From: an uncultured Prevotellaceae bacterium
GTDB taxonomy: Bacteria; Bacteroidota; Bacteroidia; Bacteroidales; Muribaculaceae
Direction of reading: 5' to 3'
NCBI GenBank assembly: GCA_900318535.1
Contig: ONKU01000005.1
Coordinates: 62,001 to 126,000, forward strand
DNA: 64,000 bases
This document shows positions 51,371-60,152 of this stretch, in pieces. The notes under the pieces are model-generated. The model worked only from the letters and a program-made list of their open reading frames with translations. It did no database searches and had not been told where the DNA came from. A program made the translations under genes and the position numbers. Each line of letters opens with the position of its first letter. Positions within the stretch are counted from its first letter, which is position 1.

Positions 51371-51376
51371 TACGTG

Positions 51377-51446
51377 TGTTTTTCATGGTATTAGATTTAA
51401 GGTTTGTGGAGGCTGTCGGGAGACATCTTCCACTTTTTTATTTTTT
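51377..51446 (+). ncRNA. Candidate small RNA (about 70 nt) next to def
   Basis: A complete transcription unit without a protein frame lies here. After the promoter at 51338-51370, the RNA would read GTATTAGATTTAAGG, then a hairpin (GTGGAGGCTGTC at 51406-51417 with a near-complement at 51422-51433, loop GGGA), then TTTTTT-A-TTTTTT. The unit is antisense to the last three codons of def. The short unpaired 5' part and 3' intrinsic terminator resemble free-standing Bacteroidales small RNAs; I recall conserved Bacteroidales motifs with a similar ATTAGATTTAAGG box, but I cannot confirm the family. A role in def 3'-end regulation is an alternative. Confidence 0.55.
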
Positions 51447-52010
51447 CCGCCTTGCGGGAGCAATCTTGCACTTGTAATCACAAGAGACTTTCCCCTTCAT
51501 CATATTGTTAAGTTTGCTGCGGATGATCTGTTTGCGGATGGGTGAAATGCGGTCTACAAACAGGGTCTTTTCCAGGTGGTCGCACTCGTGTTGCACCACA
51601 CGGGCAAGATAGCCCTCGATGTCCTTCTCATGCTGCTGGAACTGCTCGTCCTGCCAGGCGAGATGGATTTTCTCGATGCGTTGTACGTTTTCATGAATGC
51701 CGGGCACACTCAGGCAGCCTTCCTCGCGTGTGACTGGTGAAGCGCTCTCGTCAACGGTGATTTTGGGATTGATAAGCACCATGCGCACATCTTTCAGTTC
51801 AGGAAAATCCTCGGCCAACACATCCACATCGATATAAACGATGCGGGCGTTAACGCCCACTTGAGGTGCGGCAATGCCGATACCTTGTGTGTGATACATG
51901 GTCTCCTTCATGTTCTCAATGAGCTCTTGCAGATTGGGATAATCAGGAGTGACCTCCGCGTTCTCGGCGCGCAACACGGGATGACCATATATATAAATAG
52001 GTAATATCAT
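51438..52010 (-). CDS. def: Peptide deformylase
   Basis: Def removes the formyl group from the first methionine of new proteins. This 190-residue metalloenzyme has the three family motifs: GIGIAAPQVG near 43-52, EGCLSVPG near 97-104 and the metal-binding QHECDH near 139-144. The C-terminus is strongly basic (CKIAPARRKK). It is the last gene of the rho-yqgF-def run, three bases after yqgF, and overlaps the terminator T run of the candidate small RNA on the other strand. Confidence 0.97.
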   Translation of the reverse strand: MILPIYIYGHPVLRAENAEVTPDYPNLQELIENMKETMYHTQGIGIAAPQVGVNARIVYIDVDVLAEDFPELKDVRMVLINPKITVDESASPVTREEGCLSVPGIHENVQRIEKIHLAWQDEQFQQHEKDIEGYLARVVQHECDHLEKTLFVDRISPIRKQIIRSKLNNMMKGKVSCDYKCKIAPARRKK

Positions 52011-52013
52011 AGA

Positions 52014-52442
52014 TTAAGTATTTGGTTGATTGTATATGCTTTGCAAGTAATCATTAAGGATGATGGTCGCTGCGATGGCATCGACACGCGACTTGTCGCG
52101 TCGGTCACTTTTCTTCATGCCACCGTCGATCATCGCCTGGTGGGCTATCGTGCTGGTGAAGCGCTCATCATACATCACCACGGGCATGTCGGGCAACTCC
52201 TTTTTCAGGCGGTTGACAAAGGGGGTGATGTACTTCATGCTCTCGCTGGGTTCCCCATTGAGTTGGGTGGGCTTGCCAACGACAATCCGGTCTACCGGAT
52301 CATGGGCAATGTAATCCTTGATGAACTGCATGAGCGTGTGGGTGGGCACTGTGGCCAGATTGCCCGCCACAATCTGCAGCGGGTCTGTCACAGCGACGCC
52401 AGTGCGCTTGCGCCCATAGTCGATGCCCATGATACGTCCCAT
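52014..52442 (-). CDS. ruvX: Holliday junction resolvase-like protein YqgF/RuvX
   Basis: This 142-residue RNase H-fold protein starts MGRIMGIDYGRKRTGVAVTD with the first catalytic Asp, and has IVVGKPTQLNGEPSESM and MYDERFTSTIAHQAMIDGG with further acidic residues, then DAIAATIILNDYL. The family is a predicted or demonstrated Holliday junction nuclease or processes 16S rRNA ends in other bacteria. The ATG at 52442 was chosen as the family start; the open frame extends further into rho. It lies 25 bases after rho and three before def. Confidence 0.93.
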   Translation of the reverse strand: MGRIMGIDYGRKRTGVAVTDPLQIVAGNLATVPTHTLMQFIKDYIAHDPVDRIVVGKPTQLNGEPSESMKYITPFVNRLKKELPDMPVVMYDERFTSTIAHQAMIDGGMKKSDRRDKSRVDAIAATIILNDYLQSIYNQPNT

Positions 52443-52467
52443 CGTCCTTAATGACTGAAAAACGGGA

Positions 52468-54570
52468 TTATTCCTGTTGCATGGTGAGCAGGAACTCCTC
52501 GTTATCGCGAGTGCGGTCCATGCGTTCTTTAACAAACTCCATAGCCTCGACCGAGGTGCGGTCGCTCAAGAAACGACGGATGATCCACATCTTGTTCAAG
52601 GTATCCTGCGGCAAGAGCAGGTCGTCGCGACGGGTACTCGAAGCCATCACATCCACAGCGGGGAAGATGCGCTTGTTGGAGAGCTTGCGGTCGAGCTGCA
52701 ACTCCATGTTACCGGTTCCCTTGAATTCCTCAAAGATGACCTCATCCATCTTAGAGCCGGTTTCTGTGAGCGCCGTAGCAATGATGGTCAAGCTACCGCC
52801 ACCCTCGATATTGCGTGCGGCACCAAAGAAGCGCTTGGGACGCTGCAATGCGTTGGCATCAACACCACCGGTCAGGATCTTACCTGATGCGGGAGCTATC
52901 GTGTTATAGGCACGTGCCAGACGAGTGATGGAGTCAAGCAGGATCACCACATCGTGACCGCATTCCACCAGGCGCTTGGCCTTGCTCAATACCAGGTCAG
53001 CAATCTTGACATGGCGGTCGGCGGGTTCGTCAAAGGTTGATGCGATCACCTCGGCATTCACGCTGCGGGCCATATCGGTCACCTCCTCGGGGCGCTCGTC
53101 GATGAGCAGGATAATCATGTAGGTCTCGGGGTGATTCTCCGAGATGGCATTGGCGATCTCCTTCAAGAGCATGGTCTTACCAGTCTTGGGCTGAGCGACG
53201 ATGAGGCCGCGCTGACCCTTGCCGATGGGCGAGAACATATCCACTACACGCTGCGAGACAGTGGGATGCGTCTTGCTGACAAGATCAAATTTCTCGTTAG
53301 GGAACAGAGGCACCAGATGCTCGAAGGGGACACGGTCGCGCACATAAGAAGGAGTGCGTCCGTTGATCAGACGGATCTCGCTCATGGGGAAGTATTTCTC
53401 TCCCTCCATGGGCGGACGGATAGTGCCCTCGATGACGTCACCGGTCTTGAGGCCGTAAGCCTTGATCTGTGACTGCTGCACATAGATGTCATCAGGAGAA
53501 GTCAAGTAGTTGTAGTCACTCGAGCGCAGGAATCCATAACCCTCGGGAGCGATGTCAAGCACACCCTGAGCCTCCAGAATACCATCGAAGTTATAGGGCT
53601 GTTCAAGATAAGGATTCACATCGGCAATCTGCTGCTGTTGCTGCTGTTTCATCTTGCGCTTGTTCTTCTTGCTTTCCTTCACCACTTTAGGCTCCTGGAT
53701 GACAATGGGAGCGACAGCTGCTTCTTCGGCCTGACGTTTACGCTCTTCCTCGGCACGGCGCTGAGCCTCTTCACGCTCCTGCTGGGTGCGGGGTTTGAAG
53801 GTAAACGAGCCACCAGTGTTAAAGAACGAGTTCAGCGATACATCTTCGCGCTCGCGACTTTCAACCATAGGAGCAGTCTGCTCGGTCTCAGCCACCTCTT
53901 CGTCCATGACCGGTTCATATTGAACAGGCTCGGGCTCTTCTTGCAGTAAAACCTCGTTTGGACCCTGTTGGTCAATCGGTGCGTCCAGGTTATCAAACGG
54001 CAAAACGGGCTCTGCAATCGTCTGTTTGGGCTTGCGGCCACGGCGACGTGCAGGCTGTTCAGCGGTCATCACTTCCTTCTGGGCATCGGTTTCGCCGTCA
54101 GCGTCTTTGGCTACGTCCTGTTGATCGCCAGCCTGAGCCTCGATCAAAGCGGCTTCACGAGCGGCTTTCTCGGCTGCCGAAGGACGTCCTCTCTTACGTT
54201 TAGGCGGTTCTGCCTCGGCAGGTTGTTCTACTGCAGGCATGGCCGGTTTTACTTCTTTTGGGGTATCTTCAGCTTTGGGTGCTTCCTCAGCTTTAGTTTT
54301 CTTTTGATTATTTTTGTTGGTTTTGGTAGCGACGGCATCATCCTTGGTCACCTCATTGCCATTGGCTTTAGCGGCCGGCTGACGGATGCGTTCGCGGCGA
54401 CGTTTTACAGGCTCCGAGGCATTGGCTGCTTCAGTTTCGGCCTGCTGGTCCAAGACCTGATAGACGAGATCATCGTGATCAATTGAGTCCACACGCTTAA
54501 TCCCCATTGACTTGGCTAAATCGCGGAGCTGCTCATCGCTCATCTCATTCAGTTGATTGATATTGTACAT
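52468..54570 (-). CDS. rho: Transcription termination factor Rho with long N-terminal insert
   Basis: Rho is the hexameric RNA helicase that ends transcription at C-rich sites. The 700-residue protein is much longer than E. coli Rho (419). Residues about 1-45 are the Rho_N domain ([19 protein letters not shown]). A low-complexity region of about 270 residues follows, rich in Ala, Glu, Lys, Gln and Arg ([22 protein letters not shown]). Then come the RNA-binding cold-shock-like domain ([13 protein letters not shown]) and the ATPase with Walker A PKTGKTML, Walker [17 protein letters not shown] and [29 protein letters not shown]. Such inserts are typical of Bacteroidetes Rho. It heads the rho-yqgF-def run and has a long leader. 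Confidence 0.97.
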   Translation of the reverse strand: MYNINQLNEMSDEQLRDLAKSMGIKRVDSIDHDDLVYQVLDQQAETEAANASEPVKRRRERIRQPAAKANGNEVTKDDAVATKTNKNNQKKTKAEEAPKAEDTPKEVKPAMPAVEQPAEAEPPKRKRGRPSAAEKAAREAALIEAQAGDQQDVAKDADGETDAQKEVMTAEQPARRRGRKPKQTIAEPVLPFDNLDAPIDQQGPNEVLLQEEPEPVQYEPVMDEEVAETEQTAPMVESREREDVSLNSFFNTGGSFTFKPRTQQEREEAQRRAEEERKRQAEEAAVAPIVIQEPKVVKESKKNKRKMKQQQQQQIADVNPYLEQPYNFDGILEAQGVLDIAPEGYGFLRSSDYNYLTSPDDIYVQQSQIKAYGLKTGDVIEGTIRPPMEGEKYFPMSEIRLINGRTPSYVRDRVPFEHLVPLFPNEKFDLVSKTHPTVSQRVVDMFSPIGKGQRGLIVAQPKTGKTMLLKEIANAISENHPETYMIILLIDERPEEVTDMARSVNAEVIASTFDEPADRHVKIADLVLSKAKRLVECGHDVVILLDSITRLARAYNTIAPASGKILTGGVDANALQRPKRFFGAARNIEGGGSLTIIATALTETGSKMDEVIFEEFKGTGNMELQLDRKLSNKRIFPAVDVMASSTRRDDLLLPQDTLNKMWIIRRFLSDRTSVEAMEFVKERMDRTRDNEEFLLTMQQE

Positions 54571-54847
54571 ATTTATATAAGTTCTAAAAGATGCGCTTGG
54601 GCAAGATTGCCTTTTATCGCATCTTAGCGTGCACTGGAGTACACGCCATTTCTAGTTAATGCTTCAATAATTGTTGTGATATAAAATCCATTTCATCACT
54701 CCCAAACACTTTCTGTATTTATACTGGCATTGTGTATATAACAAGCCGGCCAGAATTTTGCCCAACAAAAGTATCGGTAAAAGTGGGGGAAGTGGAATTG
54801 AGTGATTTATCAAATGCAAAATGCCCCTCTTGGGCTGAAATGCGGTG
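54571..54847 (-). promoter_or_regulatory. Long structured 5' leader of rho
   Basis: A promoter on the minus strand at 54848-54879 would give a leader of about 270 bases. Near its 3' end are two hairpins: AAGATGCG/CGCATCTT at 54588-54625 and GCGTG/CACGC (with ACT/AGT inside) at 54627-54646. A second possible -7 box (TACTTTTG, minus strand, 54766-54773) would shorten it to about 190 bases. Long leaders are a known site of rho autoregulation in other bacteria; here that is inference. Confidence 0.5.
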
Positions 54848-54879
54848 CAAAGATATGAATTTATTTCCATCTGAGCAAA
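54848..54879 (-). promoter_or_regulatory. Promoter of rho
   Basis: On the minus strand TTTG (54876-54879) and TATCTTTG (54848-54855) are 20 bases apart, a full -33/-7 match. The plus-strand -7 box of the CCA-adding fusion gene is directly next to it. Confidence 0.65.
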
Positions 54880-54887
54880 AAAAATCG

Positions 54888-54895
54888 TAATTTTG
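54888..54895 (+). promoter_or_regulatory. -7 box of the CCA-adding fusion gene
   Basis: TAATTTTG lies 19 bases before the ATG at 54915 and gives a very short leader. Confidence 0.55.
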
Positions 54896-54914
54896 CGGTC
54901 CAAATCAGCAAAAT

Positions 54915-56831
54915 ATGGTGATTAACCGTCAAATAATAGCCGAACATGTCAATCTGCCAGTAATGAAACTGGTGGGAAGTGTTGCCGATGAGCTGCACCG
55001 CGAGTGCTATGTCGTTGGTGGATATGTCAGGGACATTTTCCTTGAACGGCCCAGCAACGATATGGATTTTGTGACAGTGGGCAGCGGCATCGAGGTGGCT
55101 CGGGCTGTGGCTAACCGTCTGGGCAAGCGTGCCCACCTGGCTGTTTTCCGCACCTACGGCACGGCCCAGGTCAAGACCCGCCAGTGGGAACTGGAATTTG
55201 TCGGGGCACGGCGAGAGTCCTATCACCGCGAGAGCCGCAATCCCATTGTGGAGGATGGCACTCTGGACGACGACCAGAAACGCCGCGATTTCACCATTAA
55301 CGCCATGGCCATCTGCCTGAACAAGGAGCGTTATGGCGAGTTGCTTGACCCCTTTGACGGCATTGGCGACATGGAGCGCCGCATTATCCGTACTCCGCTG
55401 GATCCCGACATCACCTTCAGCGATGACCCGTTGAGGATGATGCGTGCCGTCAGGTTCGCCACACAGTTGGATTTTGACATTTATCCTGAGACTTTCGAGG
55501 CGATTCGCCGCAATGCCAAGCGCATCCGCATCATCACCCGTGAGCGCATTGCCGAGGAACTGATGAAAATCATGCGTTCGCCCCAACCGTCACGCGGATG
55601 GAAGCTGCTGGAACAGTGCGGACTGTTGCCACTCATTTTCCCCGAGTTGGCAGCGCTCAAGGGCATCGAGACCGTGAACGGCCGTGGCCATAAGGACAAT
55701 TTCATGCACACCCTGCAGGTGCTTGACAACGTGGCTGCTGTCAGTGATGACGTATGGCTCCGTTGGGCCGCACTGCTGCATGATGTGGGCAAGGCACGCA
55801 CCAAGCGCTGGGACCCGCAGCTGGGCTGGACGTTCCACAACCATAATTTCGTAGGCGAGAAAATGGTGCCCAAGATCTTTGCCAAGATGCGCCTGCCGCT
55901 CAACGAGCACATGAAATATGTGAAGAAGCTCGTTGGACTGCACATGCGCCCCATTGCACTGGTCGAGGACGAGGTGACCGACAGCGCCGTGCGCCGTCTG
56001 CTATTTGATGCGGGCGATGACATTGACGACCTGATGACGCTGTGCAAAGCCGACATAACAAGCAAGAACCAGAACAAGGTGCAGCGTTTCCGCGAAAACT
56101 TCGACCTGGTGAAGCAAAAACTGGTGGATATCGAGGAGAAAGACCGGGTGCGCAATTTCCAACCCCCTATCGATGGCGAGGAAATCATGACGACCTTTGG
56201 CCTGGAACCCTCCCGTCCAGTAGGGTATATCAAGGATGCCATCAAGGACGCCATTCTCGACGGCGTTATCACCAACGACTATGCGTCGGCCTACCGTCTC
56301 ATGCTTGATAAGGCCGCAGAACTGGGTATTTCTCCCGTTCACGCCGGCCAATTGTGCCACACGACGATACCATCTCCTGTGGGTTCACTGATTATCGCTG
56401 CCAGTGACAAGGGAATCGCCTATATCGGCTGGAACAAAGATGACATCGGCGATTTGGCCCAAAAACTGAATCTGCAGCCGATAGAAGAGCTCTCTCCCCT
56501 GCTCTCGCAGTGCATCAAGCAGTTGGGCGAGTATTTTGACGGAACCCGTCGCGAGTTCTCATTACCCTTGCATGTGACAGGCACCGACTACCAGCTCAAG
56601 GCATGGGACGAGCTGCAAAAGATTCCCTATGGCGAGACCATCAGCTATGGCGAACAGGCAACCCGCTTGGGCAATCCCAAGGGAGCACGTGCTGTTGCAC
56701 AAGCCAACCATAACAACCCTGTTGCCATCGTCGTTCCTTGCCATCGTGTGATCAATGCCGATGGCACTTTGGGAGGTTACGCCTCGGGTACTGATATCAA
56801 ACGAGAGCTCCTATCTCTAGAGAAGCACTGA
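54915..56831 (+). CDS. Fusion of CCA-adding tRNA nucleotidyltransferase (HD type) and O6-alkylguanine-DNA alkyltransferase
   Basis: This single 638-residue frame joins two enzymes. Residues about 1-475 are a CCA-adding tRNA nucleotidyltransferase: class II signature CYVVGGYVRDIFL with DMDFV acidic pair near 25-50, RRDFTINAMA near 130, DPLRMMRAVRFAT near 175, and an HD phosphohydrolase domain (HTLQVLDNV, LLHDVGKA). Residues about 485-638 are a complete MGMT/Ogt domain that repairs alkylated DNA: PYGETISYGEQA, ARAVAQANHNNP with the Arg finger, and PCHRV with acceptor Cys609. Both catalytic sets are intact. The junction near 56340 shows no stop, frameshift or repeat. Such a pairing of tRNA end maturation and DNA repair is unusual. 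Confidence 0.9.
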   Translation: MVINRQIIAEHVNLPVMKLVGSVADELHRECYVVGGYVRDIFLERPSNDMDFVTVGSGIEVARAVANRLGKRAHLAVFRTYGTAQVKTRQWELEFVGARRESYHRESRNPIVEDGTLDDDQKRRDFTINAMAICLNKERYGELLDPFDGIGDMERRIIRTPLDPDITFSDDPLRMMRAVRFATQLDFDIYPETFEAIRRNAKRIRIITRERIAEELMKIMRSPQPSRGWKLLEQCGLLPLIFPELAALKGIETVNGRGHKDNFMHTLQVLDNVAAVSDDVWLRWAALLHDVGKARTKRWDPQLGWTFHNHNFVGEKMVPKIFAKMRLPLNEHMKYVKKLVGLHMRPIALVEDEVTDSAVRRLLFDAGDDIDDLMTLCKADITSKNQNKVQRFRENFDLVKQKLVDIEEKDRVRNFQPPIDGEEIMTTFGLEPSRPVGYIKDAIKDAILDGVITNDYASAYRLMLDKAAELGISPVHAGQLCHTTIPSPVGSLIIAASDKGIAYIGWNKDDIGDLAQKLNLQPIEELSPLLSQCIKQLGEYFDGTRREFSLPLHVTGTDYQLKAWDELQKIPYGETISYGEQATRLGNPKGARAVAQANHNNPVAIVVPCHRVINADGTLGGYASGTDIKRELLSLEKH

Positions 56832-56850
56832 ATATAGAGCCATGTTAACT

Positions 56851-56877
56851 GGAGTCGCAAATTATTTGCGTCTCTAC
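56851..56877. repeat. Degraded REP-like palindrome
   Basis: GAGTCGCAA at 56852-56860 and TTGCGTCTC at 56866-56874 pair with one mismatch, the same family as at 2490 and 48501. It lies directly after the fusion gene. Confidence 0.65.
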
Positions 56878-56891
56878 TGGTTTCAATAACA

Positions 56892-56937
56892 AATCAGGTC
56901 GCAACGGGGATAGCCACTGCGACCTGATTGATTTTTT
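56892..56937. terminator. Terminator of the CCA-adding fusion gene
   Basis: AATCAGGTCGCA at 56892-56903 pairs with its complement at 56918-56929, followed by GATTTTTTG. It lies between convergent genes. Confidence 0.85.
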
Positions 56938-56948
56938 GTAACCGTATT

Positions 56949-57650
56949 TTAGTTCTTCAATGAGTAAGTGACAGTGGTAACGACACGCACTTTCTTGATC
57001 CATGGCGTGTACTCGTCACGATTATCGATAGAGAACTGGCCCTGGTCGGCGCTCACGATTTTGTTGAGTTTGCTCTTGGAATTCTTGGCAAACTGCTCGG
57101 CAGTGGCCTGTGCGTTCTCGATGGCTTCCTGCATCATTTTGGGCTTCATCTCCTTGAAAGCAACAAATTCATACCTAATCTGGTTCTCATAGCTGTCACC
57201 TGTGATGGCCACCCCCTCCTTCAGCAGATCACCCTGCTTGGCGATGAGTTTGCGCACCTGGTCAACATTCTTACTCGTCACGGTAAGCACCGAGGTCACG
57301 ATATAGCGGTAAGCCTTGTTCGTCTCATACTCTCGAGCGGTCAGATCGACTACCTGGGGAGCATTTAGGCTGATTTCATCTTCCTTCACGCCGCCCTTAA
57401 TCAAGAAGGACTTGATTTTAGCTTGAGTGGCGGCAATGCGGTCATAAAGACCCGGCAGGTCGTTACCCACTTCCTTGGAGACTATGGGCCACGTCACCTT
57501 GTCGGCCGGCACTTCCTGCTCGGCAAGACCCTTAACACTGACCTTGCGGTCCTTGCTGGCAAAGTCATCAATACCAGCCTTGATAAACCAGCCCAGGCAA
57601 AAAACGCTCAATGCGAGAAGGGCTGCCGAAATGATTTCTTTCTGTTTCAT
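56949..57650 (-). CDS. SIMPL-domain (DUF541) periplasmic or membrane-anchored protein
   Basis: This 233-residue protein has an N-terminal hydrophobic segment ([17 protein letters not shown]) as anchor or signal, then a SIMPL domain: [42 protein letters not shown] and [31 protein letters not shown], with the typical A-x-x-x-A-x-x-x-A helix and short final strands. SIMPL proteins are associated with oxidative or signalling stress in other bacteria; the exact role is unknown. It is a single gene, convergent with the fusion gene. Confidence 0.85.
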   Translation of the reverse strand: MKQKEIISAALLALSVFCLGWFIKAGIDDFASKDRKVSVKGLAEQEVPADKVTWPIVSKEVGNDLPGLYDRIAATQAKIKSFLIKGGVKEDEISLNAPQVVDLTAREYETNKAYRYIVTSVLTVTSKNVDQVRKLIAKQGDLLKEGVAITGDSYENQIRYEFVAFKEMKPKMMQEAIENAQATAEQFAKNSKSKLNKIVSADQGQFSIDNRDEYTPWIKKVRVVTTVTYSLKN

Positions 57651-57754
57651 AATTGTGTAAAAAGTCTAATGAATAAAATCCAATCGCATCATTAACTGCA
57701 AAATCCGCGCCATATTGTGTATAACAAGTAAAAAAATGTTGTTTTTGTTGTTAT

Positions 57755-59329
57755 TTATGTCGACTGAGCGCTGAAAGTATCTGCTAGAGCCTCGGCACAT
57801 CGTTCACCGTCAATGGCGCTGGAAACGATGCCACCGGCATAACCGGCACCCTCGCCACAGGGATAAAGGCCCTGCAGGGTAACATGGTGCAGCAGCATAT
57901 TGTCACGGGGAATACGCAATGGCGATGAAGTGCGGGTCTCGACACCGATGACGATGGCGTCGTTGGTGAGGAAGCCACGGGCATTCTTGCCAAAGACCTT
58001 AAAGCCCTTGCGCAAACGGTTGGCAACAAAGGGCGGCATCCACAAATCCAGTCGGGAAGGCTGCACACCGGGCAGATAGGATGATGGCGGAAGGTTGCGC
58101 GACGACTTGCCATCGACAAAGTCCTTCATGCGCTGGGCTCCCGCAATCAGCGTGTTGTCGGCCTCGGCAAAGGCGCGGCGCTCCATGTCCTGCTGGAACT
58201 TCATCATCGCCAGCACGCCAAATTTCTTATACTGGTCGGGCAAGTCTTCGGGATGCAATTCCACGACCATGCCCGAGTTGGCCCAGTGCGAGCCGCGGTT
58301 GCTGGGCGACATGCCGTTGACCACGAGACCGTCTTGCTCACTCACTGCCGGGACAACGAAACCGCCTGGACACATGCAGAATGAATACACGCCACGGTGG
58401 TCCACTTGGGTGACAAAATTGTACTCGGCGGCAGGAAGGTATTCTCCACGGCCCAGCACACTGTGATATTGTATCTGATCGATGATGCGCTGGGGATGCT
58501 CTAGGCGAACGCCCACGGCAATGCCTTTGGGCTCGACGTCGATGTCGCTGTCATGAAGCATCTGGTAAACGTCACGGGCAGAGTGTCCGGTTGCCAGTAT
58601 AACAGGACCTTCAAAGCCTTCACCAGTAGCGGTTTCCACGCCAGTCACCTTGTCACCCTCGACAATCAGGCGGGTAACGCGCGTCTCGAAATGTACCTCG
58701 CCGCCACAACGCAGGATGGTCTCACGCATCGCCTTGATGACGCCTGGCAACTTGTCACTGCCGATATGGGGGTGCGCATCGATAAGAATGTCTTCACGTG
58801 CACCGTGCTGGACAAAAATGCCCAGGACACGGTCCACCGAGCCACGCTTCTTGCTGCGGGTATAAAGTTTGCCGTCGCTGTAGGCTCCTGCCCCACCCTC
58901 GCCAAAGCAGTAGTTGCTCTCCGGGTTCACAATTCCCTCGCGTTGAATCATCGAGGCGTCGATGCGGCGATTCATCACATCCTTGCCGCGCTCCAGCACA
59001 ATGGGTTTGATGCCCAATTCGATGAGCCTGAGCGCAGCAAACAGTCCGCCAGGACCCATGCCCACGACAATGGCTTGACGTTTACCGTCCACGGGCTTAT
59101 ACTCGATGGGCGGCACCAGATAGTCCTGCGTCATGGGCTCGTCGATATAGACGCGCACCTTGAGGTTGACCACCACATTGCGCTGGCGAGCGTCGATGGA
59201 GCGCTTCAATACCCTGATACCCTGGATGCTTTGGGCGGGGATGTCATGGTGCTTGGCCAGATGCTGGGCGATGTCGCCCATGCTGGCAGCCGTGCGGGGA
59301 TTGACGCGCAATTGAAGTTCCTGAATCAT
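57755..59329 (-). CDS. FAD-dependent dehydrogenase of the COG2509 type
   Basis: This 524-residue protein has an N-terminal ~90-residue domain (IQELQLRVNPRTAASMGDIAQHLAKHHDI) and then a Rossmann FAD-binding motif (AIVVGMGPGGLFAALRLIELGIKPIVLERG, near 92). Later segments GEGGAGAYSDGKLYTR and FCMCPGGFVVPA, and a final PCGEGAGYAGGIVSSAIDGERCAEAL, match the uncharacterised FAD-dependent dehydrogenase family COG2509. No signal peptide is seen. The ATG at 59329 was chosen as the family start; a -7-like box (minus strand TATTTTTG, 59351-59358) lies just upstream. The substrate is unknown. Confidence 0.85.
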   Translation of the reverse strand: MIQELQLRVNPRTAASMGDIAQHLAKHHDIPAQSIQGIRVLKRSIDARQRNVVVNLKVRVYIDEPMTQDYLVPPIEYKPVDGKRQAIVVGMGPGGLFAALRLIELGIKPIVLERGKDVMNRRIDASMIQREGIVNPESNYCFGEGGAGAYSDGKLYTRSKKRGSVDRVLGIFVQHGAREDILIDAHPHIGSDKLPGVIKAMRETILRCGGEVHFETRVTRLIVEGDKVTGVETATGEGFEGPVILATGHSARDVYQMLHDSDIDVEPKGIAVGVRLEHPQRIIDQIQYHSVLGRGEYLPAAEYNFVTQVDHRGVYSFCMCPGGFVVPAVSEQDGLVVNGMSPSNRGSHWANSGMVVELHPEDLPDQYKKFGVLAMMKFQQDMERRAFAEADNTLIAGAQRMKDFVDGKSSRNLPPSSYLPGVQPSRLDLWMPPFVANRLRKGFKVFGKNARGFLTNDAIVIGVETRTSSPLRIPRDNMLLHHVTLQGLYPCGEGAGYAGGIVSSAIDGERCAEALADTFSAQST

Positions 59330-59381
59330 AGCTAAATCATTTTTAGAGCACAAAAATACGGCAAATTTGGCATTTTTACAC

Positions 59382-59389
59382 TACTTTTG
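59382..59389 (+). promoter_or_regulatory. -7 box for the HAD gene
   Basis: TACTTTTG lies 30 bases before the ATG at 59420 and argues against an earlier TTG start. Confidence 0.5.
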
Positions 59390-59419
59390 TCATTTAATTC
59401 ATCAATCAGACAAACAGAC

Positions 59420-60070
59420 ATGAGTGACAATACCACCCGCAAGCGGGGCGTGCTTTTTGACCTGGACGGTGTATTGCTCGACAGTGAGGGCAATTACACC
59501 ATCTTTTGGGCACAGATGGATAAGGAATTTCCCACAGGCATTGACAATTTCGCCAGTTACATCAAAGGGCTTCATCTGACCCGTATTCTTGGCTTTTTTG
59601 AAAACGATGAAGTGCGACAGCAGGTACAGGACAGGCTGTTGGATTTTGAACGCGACACGAAATATGAATTCTTCCCAGGCGCACTCGACTTTGTCAGGCG
59701 ACTGGGTGACGCCGGCATCCCCATGGCCATCGTCACATCGAGCGACCACAAGAAAATGCAGGCCCTGTATGAGCAGTATCCCGAATTCCCCACCCTGTTT
59801 GACCACATCATCACAGGCGACATGGTGACCAAGGCCAAACCCGATCCCGAGTGTTTCCTGACAGGCGCCAAACTGCTGGGAGTGGACATCAAGGACTGTA
59901 TCGTGTTTGAAGACTCCCGTAACGGGCTGATTGCCGCACGCGAATCGGGCGCAATGGTCATTGGCCTGCCCACCACATTGGCGCCAGATGAGGTGAGCCA
60001 ATTGTGCGATATGATGGTGGACGCGGTGAGCCAGTTGAGCGTGAAGCAGATTCTGGACATGGAGCGTTAA
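59420..60070 (+). CDS. HAD-superfamily phosphatase, beta-phosphoglucomutase-like
   Basis: This 216-residue HAD hydrolase has motif I FDLDGVLLDSEG with both Asp residues, motif II VTSSD near 110, motif III KAKPDPECF and motif IV VFEDSRNGLIAARESG. A helical cap lies between motif I and II. This layout is shared by phosphatases and beta-phosphoglucomutase-type enzymes, so the sugar phosphate or other substrate cannot be told. It is divergent from the FAD dehydrogenase gene and 82 bases before the Fur-family gene. Confidence 0.88.
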   Translation: MSDNTTRKRGVLFDLDGVLLDSEGNYTIFWAQMDKEFPTGIDNFASYIKGLHLTRILGFFENDEVRQQVQDRLLDFERDTKYEFFPGALDFVRRLGDAGIPMAIVTSSDHKKMQALYEQYPEFPTLFDHIITGDMVTKAKPDPECFLTGAKLLGVDIKDCIVFEDSRNGLIAARESGAMVIGLPTTLAPDEVSQLCDMMVDAVSQLSVKQILDMER

Positions 60071-60112
60071 CTCTCCCCCTTACGGTGAATTATCTTCAAA
60101 AGACCAAAAATC

Positions 60113-60144
60113 TTTGCTTAGTTTCAAAATTGGTTGTACTTTTG
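60113..60144 (+). promoter_or_regulatory. Promoter of the Fur-family gene
   Basis: TTTG at 60113-60116 and TACTTTTG at 60137-60144 are 20 bases apart, a full -33/-7 match, and the ATG at 60153 is nine bases downstream. The leader is therefore extremely short. Confidence 0.65.
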
Positions 60145-60152
60145 TCACACCA

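Larger units (their letters stand above)
51148..51376. other. Intergenic region between barrel gene and def
   Basis: After the terminator at 51183-51218 the sequence turns very AT-rich. It contains no gene I can support, and its right end holds the promoter (51338-51370) of the candidate small RNA. Confidence 0.6.

Noticed and set aside
57711-57727. Possible DnaA box (TTGTGTATAA; reverse TTATACACAA) before the SIMPL gene
   Set aside because: A single box, with no cluster, no dnaA and no AT-rich unwinding element nearby, is not enough for an origin even though dnaN lies 4.4 kb away.
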